Part shown: piece by piece, positions 1 through 11,779 of the stretch
How the letters are laid out: the number at the start of each line of letters is the position of its first letter
Position numbering within the stretch: position 1 is the stretch's first letter
Assembly (NCBI GenBank): GCA_024734555.1
Contig: JANPWX010000038.1
Location: 3,668,758-3,732,757, forward strand
Direction of reading: 5' to 3'
Length of the DNA: 64,000 nucleotides
Source: Trochalopteron elliotii
Taxonomy: Eukaryota > Chordata > Aves > Passeriformes > Leiothrichidae
Made by a program: the position numbers and the translations under genes
The notes under the pieces: model-generated
What the model saw: only the letters and a program-made list of their open reading frames with translations
Database searches by the model: none
What the model was told of the DNA's origin: nothing

Positions 1-3000
1 AGGTAAAGCCTGCAGGCCTTAAACACTTAGATTAGATGATTTAATTTTTGTATCCCATATCCTGTCTTTTTCCAACCTGTGCGTTGTTAATGCATAGTCT
101 GGTCTTGAAAACAGTGAATAGTGACTCAGTCATGCCTCACTATACACTCAGTCATGCAGCCTTGGTTGCTGGTGAGCTTTATACCCTTGATGCTTTACCT
201 ATTATTAGTGGAATCACTTCTGACTGGTGAAGTTACGTGGAGGAAATTATGAAAGAGGTGGCAGCAGGATTGCTTTTAGTAGTAACTCTTCATAGTGGAA
301 TTCATGTAAATTAATTTTGTCATAGAAGGCTTTCAAGGAAGGAGTTAAGTCTTCTTCTCTGCTCTACTTTTGGGACTGTGTAAATGATGATCTGTGAAAT
401 ACATAAAGTTGCTAACTTTAACAGTTGCAACTACATGTTAAATATTACTTTGAAAACACATATGCTCTTTGCACAGCCCAGGTTCTCTAAAGCAATGTTA
501 ATTTTTGTTCCCTTTAGCATAAGCTGCCTGGAAATGAAAAACAAATTTAGCTTTCCTTATGAAGTGCCAGTTTGTCCTTTCCCACTGCTAGACTCCTCTT
601 TATGTCACAGCCACTATAAGTTACACCCAGAGGTGGTTGCGACCTACTAAATTTCTTGTTAGGAGAGACTTGTCCCATCTATGAAGTGTTGACAGGACTC
701 CAAGCAAAGCTGCAGAATAGTAATACATAATAATGTGTTGGGTCTGAGAGCTTTCTATGTGGCTGACCCAGACAAAGACCACATTTCAGAGAAGTGTGTG
801 ATATACTCCAAAAATTCACCTACAAATCTCTGTAAGAAAATCACTACACCTACACATAATGTTATAGTATTTCAGTTAAGCATTTAGGCCTACCTGTATT
901 AAGCAATGATATATGCATAATTAAACATAACTTACATAGACAGTAGCATAAAAGTATGAGAAGAATTAAAATAAGAAAATATGAGCAAGGCTGTCTGGAA
1001 TGAACTTTTGAGTTGCGAACTGACATTGCTGGACTCACTGTAATAAAGTCTAAGACAGTATGTTAAATGTAAATATATGAAAACACAGACTAAGTGTGCA
1101 AACTGGATGTGGATAAATAAGAGAAAAAAACCTAAGATACATTAAATGAAATGAGATGATAGAGCTGGCCTGTATTGTCTCTTACAATCTGCCCTTCCTG
1201 TTGTCCTCACTATGTAATTTACAGCCACATGGAATTGTCTTTGTTCAAATCAGCAACTTGCAGCTGCTTTACCTTTGCAGGTGGGACCAAGGAAAAGTTC
1301 TGTGGCTGCCACATCTTCATAAGAGGAATGGCACTTATTCTGTCACTGCCTGAGCAGGAGAATGGTCACATCTATTCTGCCTTACAAGTGATTCACTCAA
1401 ATGTAGACACGCATGCCAAAAGCCATTGCAAATGCAAGAATAAATGGCACCAGCCAGACTGATCTTCACTGTTTGTTGAATCTTAAAAAAAAAAGGTAGG
1501 GAGAGAGGAAATTAGAAGTGCTATTTGCTCTTTAAAAAAACAGCCAAACCCTAGATAATTATATTCTCTGACAAAGCTACACTTCAGGAATTAGTTTTTA
1601 AAAAAACTTTTCCAGCGTAGTGCGAGGGCTGTGTATCTCTGTAGATTTTGATCCAACAGGCAGAGTCAAATTCATTGAGTTCATCATAAGCACACTGCAT
1701 TCTGCCAGGATATTAAATAGAATTCTAGATTTCATGATTAACAAAGAATATCATACCCTCTAACCCCAGAAAAACAACATTTAGTTTCTTGGTTATGGGA
1801 TCTCAGCAGGCTTTGCTTGTGACAAGAGTAAAAGTTATTTTCACTCTATGTTATGTTTCTATAGCAAATGTTTTAAAAATTGCTTGAAAAACCTAAAAGG
1901 TCATTTGAAAGTCTTATTTTTATTGTCACTGCCTCCAAAATACATTCCATAACTCAGTTTAATGTGATCTGCAGCAGGCCAAGAGTTTTACAAGCCAAGA
2001 TATTATGTCTAGTCCAGTTAGAGACATGACAAAGTTCAGTGAAGCAGGGAAAGTGAAGACCTAGGTTGAGAAATGTAATTTTTCATTGTCTATAAAATAT
2101 GGAAGGAAAATATCTCGCTGCATTCAGTTTTGGTGATGGAACATATTCATGATCTAAGGTAGAGGAACCCTACCAAGCTTTATGAGGAAACAGAGAAATG
2201 ACTGAGGACACCTGTGTAACAGAGGGTCAAGTCAAGGTTCACCCACCTCCCACAACAGTTTTTGCTCCTGTAGATAACTCAGCTTTCTCCTGGTTTCATC
2301 ACCCACGAGCCTCCGTATTCAACAAGTCAGTGCAGAGAAAGGTGGGGCTGGAACTTGTGTTACTATGTGTGCTGCACCCATCCACTGTATCCTCAGATGA
2401 GGAAATGTACTGTAATTTGTGCATATTAGATACAATTTTATATAAAGAGACCCTTTTTTAAACTACTTTCATCTCCCTAAGTACATAATACTTCAAACAC
2501 TAAGTGGCTTCATTTGTGTCAGACTGGCCTGTTGCATTATAGGGTTAAGAATTCCCTCATTTAAGTCTGGACCTTGGTTCTGTCAGCTGTTATCCTTCCA
2601 GTGGCCTATTGATGGTGGACAGCTTTAATCTTGCCAGTAGCCACAGTATATTTCAGTATTTGGCCCCACATGCTTAGTTTATACAAGTCAGCTGCCCTCA
2701 GTTTTCATGGGAATCATTCTGTCACTGAAAATATTCTTCACATCTTTGTTTTTTTATTATTTTCTTGATAATCTCATTATGACCACCAAAGTTCTGCATT
2801 GTTTGGAGCTATTTTTTCCTCTTTTTTTCTTTTTTTTTTTCCTCCTGGCCTTAATACCTTAAGTCACTGTAATATTTTAAACCCAAGTTATCATTCTCTG
2901 TATTAAAGGAGAGCTGAGTTAGAACCAAGGGTTATTTTGTTTAATTACAGCTGCATATATCCCAGCAATTCATTGAATATTGTCATTCCTACTTGTTTTT

Positions 3001-5796
3001 CAGTGGCACAAAAAATACATGTATGGGGTTGGTCTCCAGACTTCTTGTGTGAATCATACAGCAAACCCAGAACAGGGCACTTGTCTTTACCACCTGCTAC
3101 ATACAGGGTTTCTTTTTTCAGTCATCAAAGGATTAATACAAAAGGATGTCAATCTAATATTTTAGTGTTTGATAGGTAGGCATCTGGAGATTCAGAGGCT
3201 TACCTTGGTTAACATAAAAAAGACTACTTGCTTTTCCATGAAGATGGTTTCTACCATGGTATTTTAATTCCCAATTATGGTTTCTGAATATAAACTCCTG
3301 TAGTTTTCTTCAAAGAAACCTATATGTTATTGTAGATCCATTTGGCTTTTCCTGGTAAACTAGTAATTCTCTTACTCAGGCTGATGGAGGAATTTAAACA
3401 ACTATGTTCTGCTTGGTAGAAGCTACAGAGGCACTCATTTTCCTTTCAGTTGTTAGATAGAGTCTCAGCTCAATTATTTGTGCAGTAGCAATTGTACTGA
3501 CCCAAAGAAGGTTGTTCTAGATTAATCTTATCATAAATAAGAGCAGAATTTAGCTTAGTCCAGTACCTAACCAGTCTTAGCAAAGTACATTAGTTCCTGT
3601 GAAATGTTTACAAACAGGAATAACAATTTCTTCTCTTCCTGTCTGACAAGAAAAAATAGCTTTGTTTTACCACAGTTACTGTGCTCAGTTTGAAAATGTG
3701 AATGAGTGTGGTCTGAGAGAGTCAGGGATATGTGTGAGAGCAATCCCGAATGCATTTGGTTTGACACTTCTGCAGAAGTGTTTAAAACGTGGAAATTCAT
3801 TCCACATTTGGTTTTCCAGTTCACTTTTGCATCAGTGGGAAGATGTAATGTCATCTAGACAGTCACCCTGGGAAAGTTTGGTGCCCTGTATTTTTTGGCA
3901 TGATACTATTGTCTGGTGGCCAAGCAAGCTATGGTCCATGTTTGGGATGTTGGTATTAGAGAGGGTAAAGAAAAAAGCATTCAGGGGAGAGGCAGTGCAG
4001 GCAGCTAAGCAGGTGAAATACACAGGGAAATCTTTGGGTTTAATATGACAGGAATGTTTCTACTGCAGCTTTCATGGATTTTTTTCTTCCACTCCTGATA
4101 CAGTTCATTTTGATACAGAAATAAGCATTGGGTGATTCACTGAGACCATAAGATCCTAAGATATTCCACAGCATATGTCTAGAAATTAACACTTGTCACC
4201 ATGGACATTTTGGATATCAAATCTGAGGAGCCAGAAAGTGTGCCAGTGATGAGAACTGACTCAAAAGTCCTGTTGGGTATTCTTTACCAAGGAGATGAAA
4301 GCATTTTCTGAAGTTTATTTCTCTTCTGATTATATTTTCTGGTCTTTCTTAAGCTTAGCTTTGTCAGTTTCATTTAACCTTGCAGTGCCTTAAGCCAAGT
4401 ATTGGTAAACTTGGAAGATGTTGCTAATCAGTATTGTAGGAAAAACGGGGTATCCTTTTATGCAGACCCCTGGTGGTGTTTAATAATGGAAATAATCTAG
4501 GAGAAAGGAGTGAGCTTTGAAAAGAAGTTTTCAAGTAACATTTTGATAATGGAAGAACTAGAAATGTGACATTCCCAGCTCATGCGATTAACCTCAGTAA
4601 CTGATGAAAGTGGTTTGACAACCAAACATAGATCCCATTCATTCAACCTGCATGGTATCAAATGTTCAGATACACCATATTCTTCCTTTATCTTACCCCC
4701 TTGTTTTCTATGCCAGTCCATTCCCTTCTCTCACTCCTGCTCAACCCTTGAGTGTGACCACCCAGTTTCAGTTACATGGACTGAATATCTCAGTAAATGA
4801 GAGATCCTAATTGTGCTAAATGATGCAAAAACTCCTTGACAACTCTTTGCAATTGGTTTCTCTAAGATTAGTTTCCTCTAGAGTTCACTGTTTCAAGGCT
4901 CTAAATATATTCTGTTCAGTATTAAGTCACTGATTATGCTTTGCATGCAGCGTGAACTTGTCAGTGTGCATTTTGTACTTGAGGCACATTGAAGTGTGAA
5001 TACCCCACTTGTGTCTTGAATTAAAGCCCATCCCCCTGAAAATCATAGCACCAGTAAAACTAGGAGGACACTGATGCTCAGTGTGTGCAGTCACACACTC
5101 ACTTGTTTCTGAATAAAAAAGACAATCACAAATTTTAAAACTCTTTCAGAGCTAGTGTTCAGAACACTCTATGGAAAATTAAGAAACAAGATTTTGACTT
5201 AGATTTATTATTTAAATTCTGCTACAATGCTGCAGACTACCAATAGTAAAGGTGACACAAGTGGCGCTAGGATGGGGGAACATTACAAAAGAAAGGGGAG
5301 CATGTATGAAAACAGTAGTTTTAATGATTTTCATCAACTATGGTCATGTTTGTAGTCTTTTAACTTTGAGGGAGTGGGTTTTACACATTTAAAGAGTCTC
5401 AAAGGATTTAATAATGATAAATTCAATAGATTCTTATAAACATCCCAAAGCTCTTTTAAAAAATTCATATGAAATTATAAAATAATAAAGCAGATGATAC
5501 TTTCTATGAACAGAAAATCAACTGATACAATTCCAGAGAAAAAAAAGTCTTAAAAAGCTGGGGTATTTTTCCTTAAAACTTTTTGTTGACTAAATGTCAA
5601 AATGACAAATGTGTTTTTGCCTGACTGTTTGGAGTTGCTGTTGATGCTCCCATGAATCTGCCATAGGGCATTACTCAGTGTTTCTGAACTTTAGGCCCTA
5701 AATAGACAGCAACTTTTGATTTGATTGAGCTTGCATGTTAACGGGTTTTTGCAGATGAAAATCTTGTGTAATTACTGAATCTAATTGTTTGCATTT
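1..5796. other. Unannotated AT-rich stretch (intron or intergenic)
   Basis: Both strands were read and no exon, RNA gene or recognisable mobile element could be supported. Short open frames, for example around 1156-1462, 2198-2461 and 3662-4048, have no recognisable domain, no strong splice-site pair and odd composition, so they look like chance. If the candidate last exon at 5871 is real, this stretch would be the intron before it, since that exon needs an upstream partner in phase 1. Confidence 0.5.
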
Positions 5797-5870
5797 TCTT
5801 TGTTGTTTTTTATTTTGTTTTGTTTGGGTTTTTTTGGTTTTATCTGGTTTTGGAATTCACAACTGTGCAG
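5797..5870 (+). promoter_or_regulatory. Candidate splice acceptor with long pyrimidine-rich tract
   Basis: A T/G-rich, almost A-free tract runs from about 5797 to 5855 and is followed by TGTGCAG, whose AG is at 5869-5870. The sequence character changes sharply after it, from T-rich to balanced, GAA/AAG-rich codon-like sequence. This fits a U2-type 3' splice site. T/G-rich tracts also occur elsewhere in the window (55486-55562) without any exon, so the tract alone is not decisive. Confidence 0.4.
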
Positions 5871-5953
5871 TGAGAAGGACACTAAAGAGTGGGCTAACAC
5901 CAGAAGAAGCCAAAGCACTGGGCCTCATCAGCACTTCTGAGATGCAGGTTTGA
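5871..5953 (+). CDS. Possible terminal coding exon (C-terminus of an unidentified protein)
   Basis: After the acceptor at 5870, one frame reads 26 amino acids and then TGA at 5951-5953. The first codon is split, with two bases (TG) in this exon. The peptide is strikingly protein-like: it begins RRTLKSGLTPEEAKALGL, an amphipathic charged helix, and ends in a short Ser/Thr tail finishing SEMQV, a hydrophobic C-terminus that could be a PDZ-binding end. I do not recognise the family and give no symbol. The CAG/GT at 5944-5948 could be a weak donor, making this an internal exon instead. Against it: the frame is only 27 codons and no upstream exon was found in the window, so a chance frame is possible. 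The long non-repetitive tract downstream ending in a good polyadenylation signal supports a last exon. Confidence 0.4.
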
Positions 5954-7664
5954 CATCCCAGAGGTGGCCACAAGAGGAGCCGTTCATCTGAAGCACACAG
6001 GCTGACAACCCTTCAGTGTGGCATTGAACTGCCAGCCTCCTTTGCTGCTCCCAACATCCTGTCCTCTGTTAGTTCAATTTTAATAAGCAACAAAAAGCAA
6101 AACCCCACATCCAGAGCAGAAGAAGTGTGTGCCACAGCTCAGAAGGACATCCAGACGGTAACTGAGGAAGCATTTGAGTGTTCCTAAATGAAAGCACATG
6201 GCTTCTTCTTCTCATGGTGTGTTGATGTGGGTAGGAGGGGGCTCTCTGAGTTATCTGTCATTATGTGAGCTGTGTTTACGTTGGCTTTCCTTGTGCCCTT
6301 TTTAGTCATTGTAAATGTATGGCGTTCTGTCAATGCAAGGAACAGTCCTTAAAGAGGCAAAATAACTCCTGTTACAGCAACCCAAATTCTCCTCAAGCAG
6401 ATTCATTAAGCAAAAATGCACAGTCTGTGCAACCCTGTGGTTTGTTGGGTTTTTTATTATTTTGCCACCAAAGAATGTAAAAATGTATGTGTACCTTTGT
6501 ATATGTACAGACTGAATGTGTGGACATGTGTGCATGTATCTGTACATATGCAGTCATGGTGTGAAATCATGCTTTTGCTGAAGCCAGCTGGACCATGGTT
6601 TTCACTGTGGGGCCTTACTGTTCCACCTGGACAGGAGGAAAAGAATGTCTTTTTTGCAGGAACTCATTGTTGCTCAGTGTGATTCACCCTGTGGGGCAGG
6701 CCATGGCCTGCAATACAAGTGGAGAGTTTAGGATCCCAAATTCATGTGCATGAATGCACACTCATACTGTACATAGCAGCATGCACACAGAGGAGAGAAC
6801 ACAATTTTTCCCTCTGGCTGAGCTATGGTTGTACTCTGCATTTGTACAGTTTCAGAGAGATCTACATCAACAATTTTACACACTCGGTAAATGCATTTGG
6901 ATGCTAAGATCAAGAAGTTTTGTTCACTTGCCTGTGCCCTTCATGCTGCTTTTCTCTGCTGCAAGATAATGTGGTGGTGATGATTTTATTTCAATTTAAT
7001 GAATCTGAATATGAAGTAGCCCTGCTAAAAAGCCTGCTGTGTTTTTGCTGTTCTTTACTGTTTTTTTGTGATTATCCTTGATACAAGTGGAGTGGGTACT
7101 ACAGTAAACAACTCCAATATATTTGCCCTTATCTCACAGTTTTATAACTGACTTTTATAACTGCCCTCAGCATGTTTGAAGAACCTTTAGTCAACTCATC
7201 TGCCTTTAAGTGGAGGACATATACAGCAGTGAAGATGAATTGAACAGTCACCCCAGACGGTGCTGAAGTATTTTGAAGAGAACTGCAAACAACATTAACA
7301 TAAAAGGGAACTTTTTAAGCCAAAGTCTATATATGGCCAATAGGTCCTCAAGGATGCACAAGATTGTCTCTTTCCATTGCCTTAGCCTCTAAGATTAAGG
7401 GTACACAGCAGTAACAGCTGAGACTTTCTTCAAGCTGGTTAACTGAGGAACTGCAGCAGTTTAGTCATGGTGACAGGGTTTGATTTTGGCTGCAAAACAC
7501 ACTTGGAAAATGGAGTTAAAGAATAGTCTGTGCTGGGGTCCTAATGCCATAGCTGTGTTGCTTCTGGCACCCAGGCCAGTTCAGGTACTTCACGTTATTC
7601 TACTCTGCTCTCTTTAAGGACAGGATAATCACTGAAGATTGTTCAGGAGAGTTGAACCAAACAC

Positions 7665-7670
7665 AATAAA
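7665..7670 (+). terminator. Candidate proximal polyadenylation signal AATAAA
   Basis: An exact AATAAA hexamer lies about 1.7 kb after the candidate stop codon. The downstream sequence is only modestly GT-rich, so if used it would be a weak proximal site. Confidence 0.2.
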
Positions 7671-7855
7671 CCTTTGAAACCATGGTCATCCATCACATTG
7701 CATTGAGCACAGCAACCAGATGATGGCAGAGCCAGGTAGCTGACAATTACAGTCAGCTGCAGTGAGGCCTGTGGCTGAACATCCCACCTATGCTGTCCAC
7801 CCTCTTGATTGTAACATTTAATTCTTTATCTGCCAATGCCTTGGATCTCCCATGG

Positions 7856-7861
7856 AATAAA
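7856..7861 (+). terminator. Candidate proximal polyadenylation signal AATAAA
   Basis: An exact AATAAA is followed within 40 bases by a GT-containing stretch. It could give a shorter 3' UTR of about 1.9 kb. AATAAA is frequent by chance in AT-rich DNA. Confidence 0.22.
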
Positions 7862-8349
7862 AAGTCACTCGTGAGCAATGGTTCTTAAGAACAGCATTGA
7901 GCTTGATGTGGTTTTCCCCTCAATTTGTTAAAAAGCCAATTTTACAAGTAGACAGAAGGCAGTAGTTGGCTAATCAATGCAATATGTTTTGTATTTGAAG
8001 GCTATGGAAAGGAAGAAGTGGTTAGGACACAGAAGTGGCATATAACTAATTTCACTGTAAAATAGGCAAGACCTATGAGCATCTGGATTTTAAAGCGGAT
8101 CTTTATGTGCTGCTCACCACTATGGACTTTTAAAATCTTGCTTAAGGATGCTTAGAAAAAAGAACTGAAAGTAATGGGGGTTCGTGGAGGTGTTTGAAGT
8201 CTGAAACAAGAGGAAGACACCCTGAATGTAATGGTCATGTTGAACTGTGCTACTTGCTAAGTGATAAAAAAACCCAAAAATGCAACAAAGTACATTTATG
8301 CTGTCAGAGATCCTATATTTAATTGGACAGAGAAAATCACAAAAGTCTT

Positions 8350-8398
8350 TAAAATTTTTACTTTAATTAAATTTTAATTAAATTTAATTTTAATTAAG
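8350..8398. repeat. AT-rich TTAATTAAA-type low-complexity tract
   Basis: About 45 bases consist of overlapping TTTAATTAAA-like units built only from A and T, apart from the flanks. It is a simple-sequence expansion with local dyad symmetry and lies inside the putative 3' UTR. Confidence 0.7.
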
Positions 8399-10950
8399 AT
8401 ATGCTGAATGTGCAAAATTGGTGACCACTTGGCTGTTTGTGGCCACTTTCTAACAGGGAACAAATTTGTGTTTCATTTAAGCATTGTAGAGCGTCTGTCT
8501 CTGAAACAACATAGCTGAAGAATTGCTAATAGTTGGGCATATGTATTTTCCAAATTGTGCAAAAATTGTGCAAAACTTTATATGTTCCTTATCAAGGAGA
8601 GCACTAAGTATAGGGAATATATAGGTTGGAATAAGTTCAGTGGAAAAAAAAGTAGTTTCTTTCAGATTCTCTGGATGTAAGTGTCTTACATATGAAGCAG
8701 ATTCATCCTTTTCTGTTCTTCCATGGCATTTGTTTTTCTGTTTGTGCTCTCTATCTGTAAAACTGATAGCAACTTTTCTGAATAATAACTTGGTCTTGTT
8801 AATGCACTAGTATAGAGTCAGATAAGTTCCACTGTCCTCAGCGTTTATTGCAACAAGATCATCAGACATAGTGTAGCACAGGAACTACTGGAGAGATTTC
8901 CATTTTGGTTCCTGATAAAAATGACTGACTAATCTGTAAGGTGGCAGTATTTCCTCCAGAGTCTGCCAGCATGTCCTGACTGTGGGGATAACATTTGTTC
9001 CCATTCATCTAACTAGTGGATTCCAGATGAAGTGGAAGAATTTATTATATCTGTATGCCTCTCTCTGTCTAGTGAGGTCGTACCCTTCAGGTTTCGAGCT
9101 GCTGCCTGCCCTTCCATCATTGGAAGAGCCCACCATAAGGATATAACACTTGTTTTAAGGCAAGTTTTGTGTGAGATATGGATTGGTTTCTGACAAATAT
9201 AAAAGTCTTGGATACACAGTGTAGTAACACATGTTCCCATTTCTCACTCAGAGATCCATGAAGGCTGTTTTTAAACACTTTCAGCCATAATAACTACCTC
9301 TCTTCCCTTTTCTTTGATAGATACAGTCAGCTGCAAATGCAGTGCCCAGAGCACTGTGTTTGTTTGACTGCCACCATAATGCCTTCCTGATCTGGATGCT
9401 GAGGTAAACTTTAGCACATGAAATAACCTCCAAAGGGAAGCTATCTTAATTTTCTTTCATCTCACTTGATGTTTAAAAGCAGACTGCATGCAAATACTTT
9501 CTATAATCTCATTCCCAAGTGGAGATAACGCTCAGTAGCAGTTGTGTGGTTGCAGTGAAGAAACCCCCAGGGAACGCTTGCGTGCCACACTCGAGAGTAA
9601 AAGATCCCTCACAAAAGTTAAATTCATCACTCTTCACCTTTCAGTCAGGCCAGGCACCAGGCTCATGGATTCCAGATGTTTTGTAGCCCCTTGGCTGCTA
9701 TATATGACCTTTCTGTTTGATAGCTCCTTGTCCATAATCCAAAATCAACACAAAAAAATGGTGGTTTAATGAGAGTCTTTCTTTCTCCCTTAAATACTGG
9801 AAGCAGCTTCAAACATGGTTTTAAAAATACATTCCTTTTTCTTTTTTGACACCCTTTTTTTGGTGAATCTCTGCAGTGGTTGATTCTGTCAGCAAAATAA
9901 GGTATCAGTTTTGTAGATAGACGAGACTTTGGCTTTAGCATAATAAATAATCACATGTGAATATCAAGATATGACTTATTGTCCCAATTCAACAGAAATT
10001 TTGAGTCAGTCTTGATGTGAGTGAACAGCAAGGGCCTCCTGTAAGGTTCTGCAGGACAGCACCTTAAATCCCTGGTGTGCTGTGCTCTAAGTGCACCCCA
10101 GCCAACACTAAAAGCTATTGAGAAGTTATATTTGAGGACTTCAACAACCACTGCAACCCCAAGGGGCACGATGTCATTTGTAGGTGCAGAAATGGTTCCT
10201 TTTGTCAGGCATCTGCTCTGCAGCCTCCCTGGGAATGTAACCACAGCAAGTGGCTGTCTAAAATGCTTTGGAAGCCATGTGGCTGATGGCAGTAGTCTGT
10301 GTTCAGCTTCACTGTGCAGTTGTGGTTATTGCAGTGCTTTGATTTCACAGAGATGAAATGGGAACAAGGTGCCAGCCCACCACTTTCACATCCTTTATCC
10401 TTCATCCTTTCACTGCAGCTCATGGACAGGTGCATGCACTGCCTGCCTCTATCCAAAGGATGCATGGGGACATGGTGTTAGGCAGAAGCAGGAGGATATT
10501 CCTCTCCCCTTCTCACTCCTGTAGCTGCACAAGTTCCAATCCTCTCATTACCTTCCAGGCAGGCTGAGTGAGCACTGGCGGCAGCCTGACCCTGGGACAC
10601 AGTCAGATGGTGGCTCTGTGCTTGCAGCAGCAGCACACAAGAAACTCTTGTTTAAGCTGGAAGGGATACAACTGTTGATATTCCTCTGGAGGAAAAACTG
10701 CCAGGTACTTACAGGCTCTGAAAGAAAATAAACTGAAGTGTTTTTGAATGAGAAAATGTTTGGTTGTAGGCAACCATTGAAAACCATTCACAAACATTTG
10801 AACAGTATGTAAGGCCCACCTTCCTTGCTTCAACTGGGGCAGCAACTGGCTCAATTAGCATTTCAGATGTGACCCCAAGAAGTTTTTGGCAAGCAGTTTA
10901 ATAGCTACATAGCAAAGAGATTCAGAGATGTGTAGTTTGATGCTTATGCT

Positions 10951-10966
10951 AAAAAAAAAAAAAAAA
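10951..10966. repeat. Poly(A) run
   Basis: A homopolymer of about 16 A residues. There is no recognisable retroposed body upstream, so it is listed as simple sequence only. Confidence 0.7.
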
Positions 10967-11747
10967 GAAAACTCTAATTAATCCATTTCACATTGAGTGG
11001 CAGATAAAGATATATTTTGTTTAATCACTATCTAATACAGAGACTTCTGTGAAAGAAAAGGTTTATTTGTAGCATTGGATGCATTTCTCCTTTTTAAAGA
11101 CTGTCTTTGCGCATATAGTGTCCTTTTTTGTGAGCTGGGAATTGTAAAAAAATGTAAAGTAGAAGAGGATGTGTTTCTTAGACGAAGGAGAAATACTGTA
11201 AAATTGTGTAAATGTCACTACTCATGTTTTTCTATGTTCTGTGTAGCATAGTGTAAAATAGGCTCTCCAGCAGTGTTATTCTGTGAATTGTAATTTAAAA
11301 AACAAGCCATGCATGGTCAGAGATATTATCTACAAGTCCTTTTGGTTGAGTTTTTGGTTTTGTTTGTTGTTTTCTCATTTTAGGTAAATTCATCCTATGT
11401 TAAATTTAATTGTCCATGAAAATGCATTTTTGTTTCTGTTTTATTTCATAAAGAACTTGAATTACTCTTTTAAGATTTTATTACACACAAAGCTCACCTT
11501 CTGTTTGTTTTGATCCTTCAGGAGCTGTGTCACAAACTAGGGGGGATTTTATTTTTATCTGCCTCTTCTCCCCCCACTCTTCCCACTTTACTGTCTGGAA
11601 AGATCCAATCACACCCTATTTGTTTTGGGTTTTTTTCTGTGCCATGCAGGGTCAATATGGAAAACTGACCACAGACCAGTGTCCAAAATTTCTTGATATA
11701 AGTAGTTAAAAAGCTCACCTCTACAGCGTTGTGTAAACACATCTTGC

Positions 11748-11753
11748 AATAAA
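11748..11753 (+). terminator. Candidate distal polyadenylation signal AATAAA with GT-rich downstream element
   Basis: AATAAA is followed about 25 bases later by a GGCTGGTTCTGGTTTTGTTG stretch, a classic GT-rich downstream element at the right spacing. Cleavage would fall near 11770-11778. It is the best-formed polyadenylation site seen in the window on this strand and would end the putative 5.8-kb 3' UTR. Confidence 0.4.
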
Positions 11754-11779
11754 GCTTTATAAAGCACTGACTGGGCTGG

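Larger units (their letters stand above)
5954..11775 (+). other. Possible long 3' UTR following the terminal exon
   Basis: About 5.8 kb follows the candidate stop codon with no recognisable transposon. Several segments look constrained rather than random, for example 6480-6560 and 11040-11330, with runs of T-rich and TGTA-type motifs typical of vertebrate 3' UTRs. Two exact UGUANAUA (Pumilio-type) sites lie at 6541-6548 and 6768-6775. Candidate polyadenylation signals are at 7665, 7856 and 11748. The last has the best context, so it is taken as the distal end. The assignment depends entirely on the exon at 5871 being real. No RNA evidence can be seen from sequence. Confidence 0.33.
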
